The notes under the pieces: generated by a model
Seen by the model: the letters and a program-made list of their open reading frames with translations, nothing else
What the model was told of the DNA's origin: nothing
Databases searched by the model: none
Shown here: positions 14,799-20,867 of the stretch, in pieces
Position numbering within the stretch: the stretch's first letter is position 1
Layout of the letters: each line of letters opens with the position of its first letter
Assembly: GCA_964631865.1 (NCBI GenBank)
Contig: CAZWAK010000107.1
Coordinates: 1-26,126 of the forward strand
DNA from: JAFDVL01 sp964631865
Lineage (GTDB): Bacteria; Acidobacteriota; Blastocatellia; RBC074
DNA length: 26,126 nucleotides
Direction of reading: 5' to 3'
Position numbers and translations under genes: made by a program

Positions 14799-15182
14799 TT
14801 AGGAATCACCGAACGCCAGCGCGATCAGGAACAGCGTGCCGACCGCCGCTGCTGCGCCGAGCACAATCCAAACCGCGATTTTGCCGCCGTTGGCTTCTCC
14901 TTTGGCGGCGATTTTGTCTACGTCGCTGTAATTGATGTCGCGCGTGACGACCTGGCCGTTTTCGACCAATTGCACGGCGAAATTTGTATCTTTGATGTCG
15001 GCAACGCGACCGTCAATTTTGCTGCCGGAGTGGAGCTTGACGGACACGTTTTTGTTCGTGCCCCATTCGACGATTTTTTGCTTGAGTTTGACTTCTTTCG
15101 GTTGTTGGGCGAAGGCGAAGTTGGTCGCCAGTGTGCAGGTGAGCAGCAACGTGAGCGTGCAAGAAAGGGCGTGACGAAACAT
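14799..15182 (-). CDS. Exported Sm/SH3-like small protein, array member 3
   Basis: 127 residues with signal peptide (LTLLLTCTLATNFAFAQ), core LKQKIVEWGTNKNVSVKLHS, SKIDGRVADIKDTNFAVQLV and VVTRDINYSDVDKIAAK, then a membrane helix (IAVWIVLGAAAAVGTLFLIA) and a short tail FGDS. A ribosome site GAGGTA precedes the ATG. The coding DNA shares the 16-mer TTGTTCGTGCCCCATT (plus strand, 15052-15067) with members 1 and 6 and, with one change, member 2, showing duplication visible at DNA level. Confidence 0.85.
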   Translation of the reverse strand: MFRHALSCTLTLLLTCTLATNFAFAQQPKEVKLKQKIVEWGTNKNVSVKLHSGSKIDGRVADIKDTNFAVQLVENGQVVTRDINYSDVDKIAAKGEANGGKIAVWIVLGAAAAVGTLFLIALAFGDS

Positions 15183-15187
15183 ACGAT

Positions 15188-15586
15188 TTACCTCGATGAA
15201 AAAATGACTTTGGGGTCACGGTCGCGTGACCGCGTGAGATTGACGATGACATACGCCGCCAGCCCGATGGCACTGACCAACCCGATGTAATTGCGAGTTC
15301 GCGTCGCGCCCCAATCTATGTGGCCGGAGAGCCTGTCAATGTCGTCGAATTTGACTTGCCGGGGCGTGGCCTGAGCTTTCGTCAGGACAGCAAAGAATTC
15401 GTCTTTGATTTCCACGACGCGGCCTTTCACCTGCGCGCCCGATTTGAGTTTGACAGTGACAGGTTTTTCCAAGCCCCAATTGACGATTTGGGCTTTGAGC
15501 TTTTCCACTTCGGGGCTGGTTTGCGCGAAGCTCATTAGATTGAGCAAAAGTAGCGAGAGCATTGTGCAGAGCGTTTTGTGCAGCAT
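15188..15586 (-). CDS. Exported Sm/SH3-like small protein, array member 4
   Basis: 132 residues: signal peptide (MLSLLLLNLMSFAQ), core KAQIVNWGLEKPVTVKLKSG, AQVKGRVVEIKDEFFAVLTK and TPRQVKFDDIDRLSGH, then a hydrophobic helix (YIGLVSAIGLAAYVIVNL) and a basic tail (RSRDRDPK). The TNK of the WGTNK motif is replaced by LEK, and the basic tail is longer than in its siblings. GAGG precedes the ATG by five bases. The next gene starts five bases after its stop, consistent with one operon. Confidence 0.85.
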   Translation of the reverse strand: MLHKTLCTMLSLLLLNLMSFAQTSPEVEKLKAQIVNWGLEKPVTVKLKSGAQVKGRVVEIKDEFFAVLTKAQATPRQVKFDDIDRLSGHIDWGATRTRNYIGLVSAIGLAAYVIVNLTRSRDRDPKVIFSSR

Positions 15587-15598
15587 ACGAACCTCGTC

Positions 15599-15970
15599 TC
15601 AGCCGTAATTTTCAAAGAACAGCAGAATCGCCAACACCGCTGCGGCGATGCCCAGCACGATGGCGACTTTGGCTCCGGTGGACAGGTTGTTGCCTTTGAC
15701 CTGTGTGACGTTGGGGTAAGGAACCGTCGTCGTTGTGCCCGCGTTGGCATCTACGATGACGAACGATTCTGCGTCAGCGGATTGAATATAGCCCGCGACT
15801 TTGGTCTGGTCGCGCAGCTTGATCTGCACGCGCGCGTCGGGGCCGGAGCCGAGTTGCAGAATCGCGGCTTTGATTTTCTCCGCATTTTTTTCCGCTTTCG
15901 ATTTGGCCCATACGGACGGGGCCGCGACCAGCAAGCTCATCAGAGCGAAGGCGATGATTTTTTTGACCAT
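15599..15970 (-). CDS. Exported Sm/SH3-like small protein, array member 5 (most divergent)
   Basis: 123 residues from the ATG at 15970, chosen because AGGAGG lies five bases upstream; the frame extends to 16006 but without a ribosome site. The signal peptide ends SVWAK. The WGTNK motif is lost (ILQLGSGPDARVQIKLRDQ), but the strand pattern TKVAGYIQSADAESFVIVD and TTTVPYPNVTQVKG is the most Sm-like of the set. The C-terminal helix is VAIVLGIAAAVLAILLFF. The gap to the stop of member 6 is 94 bases and holds a REP-type palindrome. Confidence 0.82.
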   Translation of the reverse strand: MVKKIIAFALMSLLVAAPSVWAKSKAEKNAEKIKAAILQLGSGPDARVQIKLRDQTKVAGYIQSADAESFVIVDANAGTTTTVPYPNVTQVKGNNLSTGAKVAIVLGIAAAVLAILLFFENYG

Positions 15971-15989
15971 GGAGACCTCCTCAGAAAAG

Positions 15990-16016
15990 GTAGCGCGATT
16001 TGACAAATCGCGTTAC
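15990..16016. repeat. 27-nt REP-type palindrome inside the Sm-like array
   Basis: A near-perfect palindrome centred on 16003: GTAGCGCGATTTG, A, CAAATCGCGTTAC. Only the GTAG/TTAC pair deviates. It matches the palindromes at 5666-5731 in sequence and flanking GTAA/TTAC. It is 20 bases upstream of the member 5 start, so in the mRNA it would fold just ahead of that gene's ribosome site. Confidence 0.7.
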
Positions 16017-16064
16017 ATCGCGACTTCATTGTTACTAGGCGTCGCTCGCGACCTGAGCAACTCC

Positions 16065-16442
16065 TTAAAAATTCGGATCGTTCAGCGCGACGACAATCAC
16101 GACGGCAATCGTCGCCAACACGCCGATGGCGATAAAACCGCCGATTTTGCGCGCTTTTTCGTCACCGCTGGCGAGCGAGACTTTCTTCAGATCATCCCAG
16201 CGCAATTCGCGTGTGACGATTTTGCCTTGCTCGATCAACTGAACAGCTAAAGTGTCGAATTTGATTTCGGCGCTGCGGCCTTTGAGTTTTTCCCCCGACT
16301 TGAGTTGGATGGTGAGGGGCTTGTTCGTGCCCCATTCGATGACCTTGCGGCGCAGGCTTTCGGCTTGTGAGGATTGCGCGCAGGCCGGATGGCAGATGAA
16401 TGCAAGCAGTGCGCCAGAAAGCCAGAATGCTTTGCTGAACAT
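16065..16442 (-). CDS. Exported Sm/SH3-like small protein, array member 6 (first in transcription order)
   Basis: 125 residues. Signal peptide FWLSGALLAFICHPACAQ, core RRKVIEWGTNKPLTIQLKSG, EKLKGRSAEIKFDTLAVQLI and IVTRELRWDDLKKVSLAS, then helix IGGFIAIGVLATIAVVIVVA and tail LNDPNF. AAGGA lies seven bases before the ATG. As the first gene of the minus-strand run it should follow the array promoter. A weak candidate is TTGGCT, 17 bases, TTTAAC upstream on the minus strand. A Cys precedes the cleavage site, but the context is not a good lipobox. Confidence 0.85.
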   Translation of the reverse strand: MFSKAFWLSGALLAFICHPACAQSSQAESLRRKVIEWGTNKPLTIQLKSGEKLKGRSAEIKFDTLAVQLIEQGKIVTRELRWDDLKKVSLASGDEKARKIGGFIAIGVLATIAVVIVVALNDPNF

Positions 16443-16507
16443 AACAAGTTCCTTGAATTTCAGTTAAAGAGTGTGCGTAATTGAAAGCCAATAAAATCAG
16501 GGGTTTT

Positions 16508-16604
16508 ATTCTTCCTTCTTCACTTTTCCTTCTTCATTCCTGACGAGAAAGTTTCTTTTCTTTCCCTGAAAAGAATGAAGAATCAAGAATGAAGAGTGAA
16601 GAAT
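16508..16604. repeat. Long intergenic inverted repeat of AATGAAGAAT-like words
   Basis: Arms 16508-16539 (TTCTTC/CTTCTTCA words) and 16573-16604 (GAATGAAGAAT words) pair at 26 of 32 positions by my count, with a 33-nt loop. It lies in the 190-base space between the PAP2 gene's stop and the first gene of the Sm-like array, both on the minus strand. It could separate the two transcripts. Confidence 0.7.
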
Positions 16605-16632
16605 ACACTTCTGAATTACACACAGCCCTCAT

Positions 16633-17550
16633 TTAAGTTATAGGTTGCCGCTGGAACATTTTCCTCGTAATCCAATAACCAAGCGCCGCGACCGCCATTC
16701 CGCCCCAAATGTCTATGGCGTAGTGATAACGTCCGTACACCGCCGACACACACACGCCGAGCGCGAGCATCAACACCGCGTGACCGAGCTTGCGCGAATA
16801 CCGATAGGCCGCAATCGTGGCGACAAACGAACCTGTGACGTGGGCACTCGGAAACGCGCCGCCGTGAATGCGTCCGTGCTTTTCGACGAATTCGACAAGA
16901 TATGTGAACATCCAGCCCGGCGTTTCAGGCACAGTTTGCAAGGCGCGCAACGTGTGGTACGGCCCTTCGACCGGGAAGAAAATAAAGACGAGATAACAGA
17001 AGATGTACGACAAACAGAGCGCGAACACGAATTCGGCAAACTGCTTTTGATTGCGCAGCCACAGCAACAACGCCAGCGCCGGAATCAACGGCCAGTACGT
17101 GAAGTAAAAGAAGTTCATGACTTCCGTCAGCCAGTAACTGATGTGCTGCTCGAACCACACGGTCGGATGCGCGCCGAACATCGCGTAATCGAATTGAATC
17201 AGCGGCGCATCGAACCAGCCGCGATGAATGATGTGAACGATGCTGTGAATTTCTTCAAAGAAAAAGCCCGACAAACCGAGCGGATACCAGTGACTCAAAA
17301 ACGAAAGCACAGGCGTTTGGCGCTGCCGAAAATACACGAGCGCAAAGATCATCAACGTAAAGGCGACGTGTGCTGCCAGCAGCTTGCCGCGCTGCTCCAT
17401 TGGATTCGGCGAGAACGCCAACAACAAGCCGACGAACGCCAGATAGGCGAGCGTCAAACGATCCGTGAGGTTGAAATGGCTGAGAACGCTGCTCCAAGAG
17501 CGTGGTGCGGTCGTCAGTGCGAGATTATTTGTGCGGTCAAGTTCCATCAT
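16633..17550 (-). CDS. PAP2-superfamily membrane phosphatase/transferase (inositolphosphotransferase-like)
   Basis: 305 residues from the ATG at 17550 (the adjacent 17547 is also possible), with AGGAGA nine bases upstream overlapping the end of the HAD gene. About six membrane helices. The PAP2 active-site motifs are GGAFPSAHVTGSF and, later, GRYHYAIDIWGG, giving the catalytic His pair and Asp. A long outside loop (IHRGWFDAPLIQFDYAMFGA) and YFTYWPLIPALALL resemble the PAP2_3/AUR1-like branch that moves phosphoinositol between lipids. With the upstream HAD phosphatase and CDP-alcohol phosphatidyltransferase it forms a likely lipid headgroup operon. A simple lipid phosphatase is the alternative. 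Confidence 0.85.
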   Translation of the reverse strand: MMELDRTNNLALTTAPRSWSSVLSHFNLTDRLTLAYLAFVGLLLAFSPNPMEQRGKLLAAHVAFTLMIFALVYFRQRQTPVLSFLSHWYPLGLSGFFFEEIHSIVHIIHRGWFDAPLIQFDYAMFGAHPTVWFEQHISYWLTEVMNFFYFTYWPLIPALALLLWLRNQKQFAEFVFALCLSYIFCYLVFIFFPVEGPYHTLRALQTVPETPGWMFTYLVEFVEKHGRIHGGAFPSAHVTGSFVATIAAYRYSRKLGHAVLMLALGVCVSAVYGRYHYAIDIWGGMAVAALGYWITRKMFQRQPIT

Positions 17551-17563
17551 CGTCCGTGTTCTC

Positions 17564-18223
17564 CTAGTCCTCAAATTCTTCAATCATCCAGCCCTGGTTG
17601 GTCGCGAAGGTTCGTAAACGGTGATCGGGATTCGTGGCGACAGGATGCCCGACCACACTCAATAAATGGCGATCTGTGAAATGATTGCCGTAGGCGAACG
17701 ATTTCGGCAGATCGAAGTTCCGTGCTTGATTCAGCGCCAGCAGCGTGGTCGCTTTGCCTTTGGCATACGGTTGCTCGCCCTCGATTTTGCCGAGCAACGC
17801 ATTGCCTTCTACTTCAATTTTTGTGCCGATGCGCGTGCAGGCGTTCAGGTACTGTTGCAACGGCTCCAACAACAAATCCAATGTGCCCGACACGAGCACG
17901 ACGCAGTGGCCTTGTTGCTGATGCCAGCGCACTCGTTCGACGGCTTTCGGCAGCAGATGATGGCGAATATGTTGATCGAAGCAATCCTGCGCGAGACGGC
18001 GAAAATGATCGAGCGGCTTGTTGTGCAAATACGCTTTGTTGGCGCGAATCACTGCGTGCCCTTGCGCAGCGGTGCGGAAAATTCCGGCAGCTAAGCGCGT
18101 GATGTCGCTGACGCGGAGTTCGCCGTAGCGCCACAGGTACTGCAAAAACCGCACCTCCATCGAAGCGCCGCCGAGCAGCGTTCCGTCTACGTCAAAAATG
18201 GCCGCGATGGGTTGTTGATTCAT
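17564..18223 (-). CDS. HAD-IB family phosphatase
   Basis: 219 residues from the ATG at 18223; the frame extends upstream to 18454, but that segment overlaps the next gene and looks non-coding. Motif I is IFDVDGTLLGG with nucleophile Asp11 and acid Asp13. Motif II is VVLVSGTLDLL, with Ser in the expected position. A Lys occurs in YAKGKATTLL. The metal-binding motif is YGNHFTDRHLL, where the usual GD is GN, while the second Asp is kept. The end VATNPDHRLRTFATNQGW is typical of HAD-IB proteins that hydrolyse phospholipid or serine phosphates. Gene order suggests that it dephosphorylates the product of the CDP-alcohol phosphatidyltransferase. Confidence 0.88.
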   Translation of the reverse strand: MNQQPIAAIFDVDGTLLGGASMEVRFLQYLWRYGELRVSDITRLAAGIFRTAAQGHAVIRANKAYLHNKPLDHFRRLAQDCFDQHIRHHLLPKAVERVRWHQQQGHCVVLVSGTLDLLLEPLQQYLNACTRIGTKIEVEGNALLGKIEGEQPYAKGKATTLLALNQARNFDLPKSFAYGNHFTDRHLLSVVGHPVATNPDHRLRTFATNQGWMIEEFED

Positions 18224-18234
18224 ATCGTTGGGGC

Positions 18235-18302
18235 CGCAGAAATCACCGAGCAGAAAGATGCCCCCTTCATAAGACCTTTCAGCATCCTCGTTGATTTCTG
18301 CG
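18235..18302 (-). promoter_or_regulatory. Hairpin in the leader of the HAD gene
   Basis: CGCAGAAATCACCGAG (18235-18250) and CTCGTTGATTTCTGCG (18287-18302) pair at 15 of 16 positions around a 36-nt loop. It fills most of the 89-base space between the CDP-alcohol phosphatidyltransferase and HAD genes and ends 11 bases before the HAD ATG, where no Shine-Dalgarno is visible. It may be an mRNA-processing or translational control element inside the operon. Confidence 0.5.
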
Positions 18303-18312
18303 ACATAAAACT

Positions 18313-18960
18313 TTACCAGACTTTCGGTAGCACAAATCCTTTGCGGAAGAACCGCATGCCTTCGACAATGACTGGCACGCCGCGCACGACGCACAACACA
18401 ACGGCGGCGAGCGCCAGCGCAAAAGCGATCATTGGCAATGCTTGTCCGAGCCAATCCAAAATCATCTTGTCAACGGGGAAGCCCGGTGCGGACGACAACG
18501 TGCGCCACAAACCGAGCGCCAAAAACGCCGCGCATTTGACAATACCGTACGACGCACGACTCGCGCGCGAACCGACCAGCAATTTGCCCCACCAACTTTG
18601 CATCATCGTTTTTTCGCCGAAGGCCGTCTGGCCTTGCGTGAACGCCACCGCGCGCAGAAAATCAGTCAGTCCGCCGCGTGCAATGACAATCGCTGGAATC
18701 CAGAACGACACCAGACCGACGGTGGCGAAGTAAATCCAATACAGATTTTCGACGATGCGGTCGGCAGCGATGTCAAAGGCGGCTCCGATGTCGCTCGTGC
18801 AACCGAAGCGGCGCGCGACCCAACCGTCAACGGCGTCGAGCGCGATGGCGAGCACGAGCAAAATCAACGCGGCGATGTTGGCGTACAGGCCGCGTCCAAA
18901 CAGGCCAACGGAGACGAACGCGATCACGACTCGAACCAATGTGATGATGTTGGCAAGCAT
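18313..18960 (-). CDS. CDP-alcohol phosphatidyltransferase
   Basis: 215 residues from the ATG at 18960, set by AGAGG eight bases upstream; in-frame ATGs at 19017 and 19071 lack a ribosome site. The family signature is complete: Asp42-x2-Asp45-Gly46-x2-Ala49-Arg50-x8-Gly59-x3-Asp63-x3-Asp67. About six membrane helices. These enzymes transfer a phosphatidyl group from CDP-diacylglycerol to an alcohol such as glycerol-3-phosphate, inositol phosphate or serine; the alcohol cannot be read from the sequence. The downstream HAD phosphatase suggests a phosphorylated product, as in phosphatidylglycerophosphate or phosphatidylinositol-phosphate pathways. Confidence 0.92.
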   Translation of the reverse strand: MLANIITLVRVVIAFVSVGLFGRGLYANIAALILLVLAIALDAVDGWVARRFGCTSDIGAAFDIAADRIVENLYWIYFATVGLVSFWIPAIVIARGGLTDFLRAVAFTQGQTAFGEKTMMQSWWGKLLVGSRASRASYGIVKCAAFLALGLWRTLSSAPGFPVDKMILDWLGQALPMIAFALALAAVVLCVVRGVPVIVEGMRFFRKGFVLPKVW

Positions 18961-19144
18961 AGCAAATACCTCTTTCCAGCTTGATCTCCGTTTGGCGCGA
19001 ACGGTCAGTTTGCGCATCAGGTCGTCACGCCATTTGCCCGGCACAAACTGACCGTCCGCGCGACAATTCATTACAAGCCCCGTGCCAAATGTTGGTCAGA
19101 CAGAAAAAGTATTGTGGGAACTGAAGTTAAGCGAATTTCGTACA

Positions 19145-19200
19145 GCAGTGTCGGATTGGGATGACAGTAGGCAGTGTCAGATTTTTCTGACGAATGACAG
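19145..19200. promoter_or_regulatory. Operator-like repeats between divergent genes
   Basis: The gene-free stretch 18961-19328 separates a minus-strand lipid operon from a plus-strand protease gene. It holds a direct repeat GCAGTGTC (19145-19152 and 19171-19178), each followed by (A/G)GATT. The second copy is part of a perfect stem, GTCAGA-TTTT-TCTGAC (19176-19191). TGACAG follows each copy (19162-19167 and 19195-19200), giving TGTC...GACA half-sites. This suggests a regulator-binding region but no regulator is known. Confidence 0.35.
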
Positions 19201-19209
19201 ATTGGAGTG

Positions 19210-19317
19210 GCCACGAATTTCACGAATTTTCACGAATTTACTTTGAGCGGATACAGGCAAGCTAAAATCCAAAATCTAAAATCAGGCTCATTCGTGAAAA
19301 TTCGTGAAATTCGTGGC
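19210..19317. repeat. Perfect 28-bp long inverted repeat of TTCACGAAT words
   Basis: Arms 19210-19237 and 19290-19317 are exact reverse complements over 28 bases. Each arm contains three CACGAAT units. The 52-nt loop has a further low-complexity run (CCAAAATCTAAAATC). The right arm ends 11 bases before the protease gene ATG at 19329, so the hairpin lies in its leader. Confidence 0.9.
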
Positions 19318-19328
19318 TGAAAATTCTT

Positions 19329-20024
19329 ATGACTGAACATCGTCTCGCGCGCAATTATCTGCTTGGTGCTTCGGGCCTGAGCATCGTTTTGTCCTTCATT
19401 CCGTTTGCCGGGTTTCTGGTCTATCCGTTCAAGCTCTTCGTGACGTTCATTCACGAAGGCGGGCACGCGCTGGCGGCGGTGGCGACGTTCGGCGCGGTCG
19501 AACGCATCGTCATCAACCCGGACACGAGCGGGCTGACACTGTCGCTCGGCGGGCTGTCCATCATCATTGCGAGCGCGGGCTATTTGACCAGCACGTTGTA
19601 CGGCGCGGCGCTGCTGCTGATTTGCCGCAACGGCAGGAATGCGAAGGCGGCGCTGGGAGTATCGGCGGCGTTGATTTTGGGGCTGACCGTGTTTTGGACG
19701 AGCGGATTGTTCGGCTGGATTGTCGGGATTGTGATGACCGCCGGGCTGATCTTCTTCGCTGTCGTGTCGAATGCCAAAGTCGCGCATTTTTTCCTGAGCT
19801 TCCTCGCGGTGCAATGTTGTCTGAATGCGTTGTATGACCTGCGGACGTTGTTTTTACTCTCGGCCACGACCGGCGAAGCCAGTGACGCGATGAATATGCA
19901 GCGGCTGACGCTGATTCCGGCGGTCATCTGGGCGCTGTTGTGGCTGGGGCTTTCGTTGGTCGTGTTGTGGCTGGCGCTCCGGCGCTATTTTCAAAGGACG
20001 GAAAAATCTTTCACCGAGATTTGA
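19329..20024 (+). CDS. M50B-like membrane metalloprotease
   Basis: 231 residues with about six membrane helices. The zinc-binding motif is HEGGH at residues 42-46, in FVTFIHEGGHALAAV at the end of the first hydrophobic segment. SAGYLTSTLYGA and CCLNALYDLRTLFLL are the other conserved membrane segments of the peptidase M50B-like family (PF13398 type). The C-terminus has a basic tail (RRYFQRTEKSF). Family members are presumed intramembrane proteases; substrates are unknown. No clear ribosome site precedes the ATG, which is positioned right after the long inverted repeat. Confidence 0.85.
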   Translation: MTEHRLARNYLLGASGLSIVLSFIPFAGFLVYPFKLFVTFIHEGGHALAAVATFGAVERIVINPDTSGLTLSLGGLSIIIASAGYLTSTLYGAALLLICRNGRNAKAALGVSAALILGLTVFWTSGLFGWIVGIVMTAGLIFFAVVSNAKVAHFFLSFLAVQCCLNALYDLRTLFLLSATTGEASDAMNMQRLTLIPAVIWALLWLGLSLVVLWLALRRYFQRTEKSFTEI

Positions 20025-20050
20025 GAATCGCGCCGGATTGACACTATAGT
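20021..20050 (+). promoter_or_regulatory. Candidate sigma-70 promoter for the pilin gene
   Basis: TTGAGA (20021-20026) and TATAGT (20045-20050) are separated by 18 bases, each differing from consensus at one position. The promoter overlaps the stop codon of the preceding gene. Initiation near 20057 would give a leader of about 155 nt before the pilin ATG. Confidence 0.5.
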
Positions 20051-20125
20051 TAAGCCGAGGTTGAAAACAAGAGTTAAATTGGAACCAGCCCCAGAGTCCA
20101 ACGTTCATTCATTTGCTCGCAAGAA

Positions 20126-20157
20126 AGCCGTAACATTTGCCCCGGCTGCCGCAGGGG
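20126..20157 (+). promoter_or_regulatory. Structured element in the pilin leader (hairpin or H-type pseudoknot)
   Basis: AGCCG (20126-20130) can pair with CGGCT (20143-20147), and the C-run at 20140-20142 with GGGG at 20154-20157, in the crossed order of an H-type pseudoknot. Alternatively TTTGCCCC and GGGGAAA form a simple hairpin with one bulge. It is followed by AGGATGAACC. It does not match the cyclic-di-GMP GEMM pattern that I can recall. Regulatory function is speculative. Confidence 0.35.
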
Positions 20158-20212
20158 AAAGGATGAACCAGTTATCTTTTTGATGCTCACTTAGAGCAGG
20201 GAGACCGTAACC

Positions 20213-20713
20213 ATGAGAGATCATAAGCTCACACGTCGTTCGCAAGGGTTTTCGTTAATTGAATTGCTGATCGTGATTTCAATCATCGGCATTATGGCTG
20301 CTGTGGCCATTCCGCAATTGAATGCCTATTTGAAACGAGGCCGCGAAACGGCTGCCATTCAATCGTTGCAAGAGATACATCGCGCGCAAGCTTCGTATTA
20401 TTCAACCAAGGGGAAATACGCCGGGTTGAATGAACTGGTTGACACCGAGCTTTTGAAGAAGACCTTCGGGGAAGGCAAAATCATCAGTGGCTACAAATAC
20501 ACCAGCGCTGATTTATCTACGAATACCTTTACGATTCACGCCGACCGCGTGACGGATGGGGACGGCTACAGCGATTTCAATATCACCGAGAAGGGTGATG
20601 TCTACAAAATTGAAAACAAAACCAAAGGCTCTGTCCCACGCGGGCAAGGGCAATTGGTCGGTGACACCGAAGCCAGCGACGCCAAGACCGAAAGTTCGCC
20701 GACTGCCAAATAA
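20213..20713 (+). CDS. pilA: Type IV major pilin-like protein
   Basis: 166 residues. A short basic leader is cut by prepilin peptidase after Gly12, leaving Phe13 as the N-terminus of FSLIELLIVISIIGIMAAVA, with the conserved Glu at mature position 5. The helix extends to about residue 45. The globular part includes YYSTKGKYAGLNELVD and GYKYTSADLS, as in short PilA/GspG-like pilins, and ends in an unusual polar, disordered tail (DTEASDAKTESSPTAK). GGGAGA lies nine bases before the ATG. It is monocistronic by position, with its own promoter-like sequence and terminator. It may form type IV pili or a type II secretion pseudopilus; no other pilus gene is visible. Confidence 0.9.
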   Translation: MRDHKLTRRSQGFSLIELLIVISIIGIMAAVAIPQLNAYLKRGRETAAIQSLQEIHRAQASYYSTKGKYAGLNELVDTELLKKTFGEGKIISGYKYTSADLSTNTFTIHADRVTDGDGYSDFNITEKGDVYKIENKTKGSVPRGQGQLVGDTEASDAKTESSPTAK

Positions 20714-20752
20714 ACAAGTTCCCTCTACTGCCACCGCTGAACAACCCCGCAG

Positions 20753-20797
20753 AAAGGGTGTAGGTGAGAGTTCTGAAGTCTTTCACCTGCACCCTTT
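20753..20797 (+). terminator. Hairpin terminator after the pilin gene
   Basis: AAAGGGTGTAGGTGA (20753-20767) pairs with TCACCTGCACCCTTT (20783-20797) along all 15 positions, one being a G-U pair, around a 15-nt loop. The stem ends in TTTT. It lies 39 bases after the stop. The A-rich 5' edge and U-rich 3' edge fit an intrinsic terminator, possibly bidirectional. Confidence 0.75.
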
Positions 20798-20867
20798 TGC
20801 GTTCTCGCCGCGAAACGTTTAGAGTTGCCACTCTGAAATCATTTCTCCAAACAGGCAACTCGAACTG

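Noticed and set aside
16065..16442. Lipoprotein signal in array member 6
   Set aside because: A Cys occurs near the cleavage site (HPACAQ), but the residues before it do not form a lipobox.
18224..18454. N-terminal extension of the HAD protein
   Set aside because: It would overlap the upstream gene and give an Arg/Cys-rich segment unlike HAD proteins; the motif-bearing domain starts normally at 18223.
19210..19317. Repeated CACGAAT units as a CRISPR array
   Set aside because: Units are 9-10 bases apart with no spacers and are arranged as an inverted repeat; no cas genes are present.
20057..20212. Cyclic-di-GMP (GEMM) riboswitch before the pilin gene
   Set aside because: The AAAGCC-like and GGGGAAA pieces are present, but the conserved GGGCAAACC and GGACGCAAAGCC order of GEMM is not.
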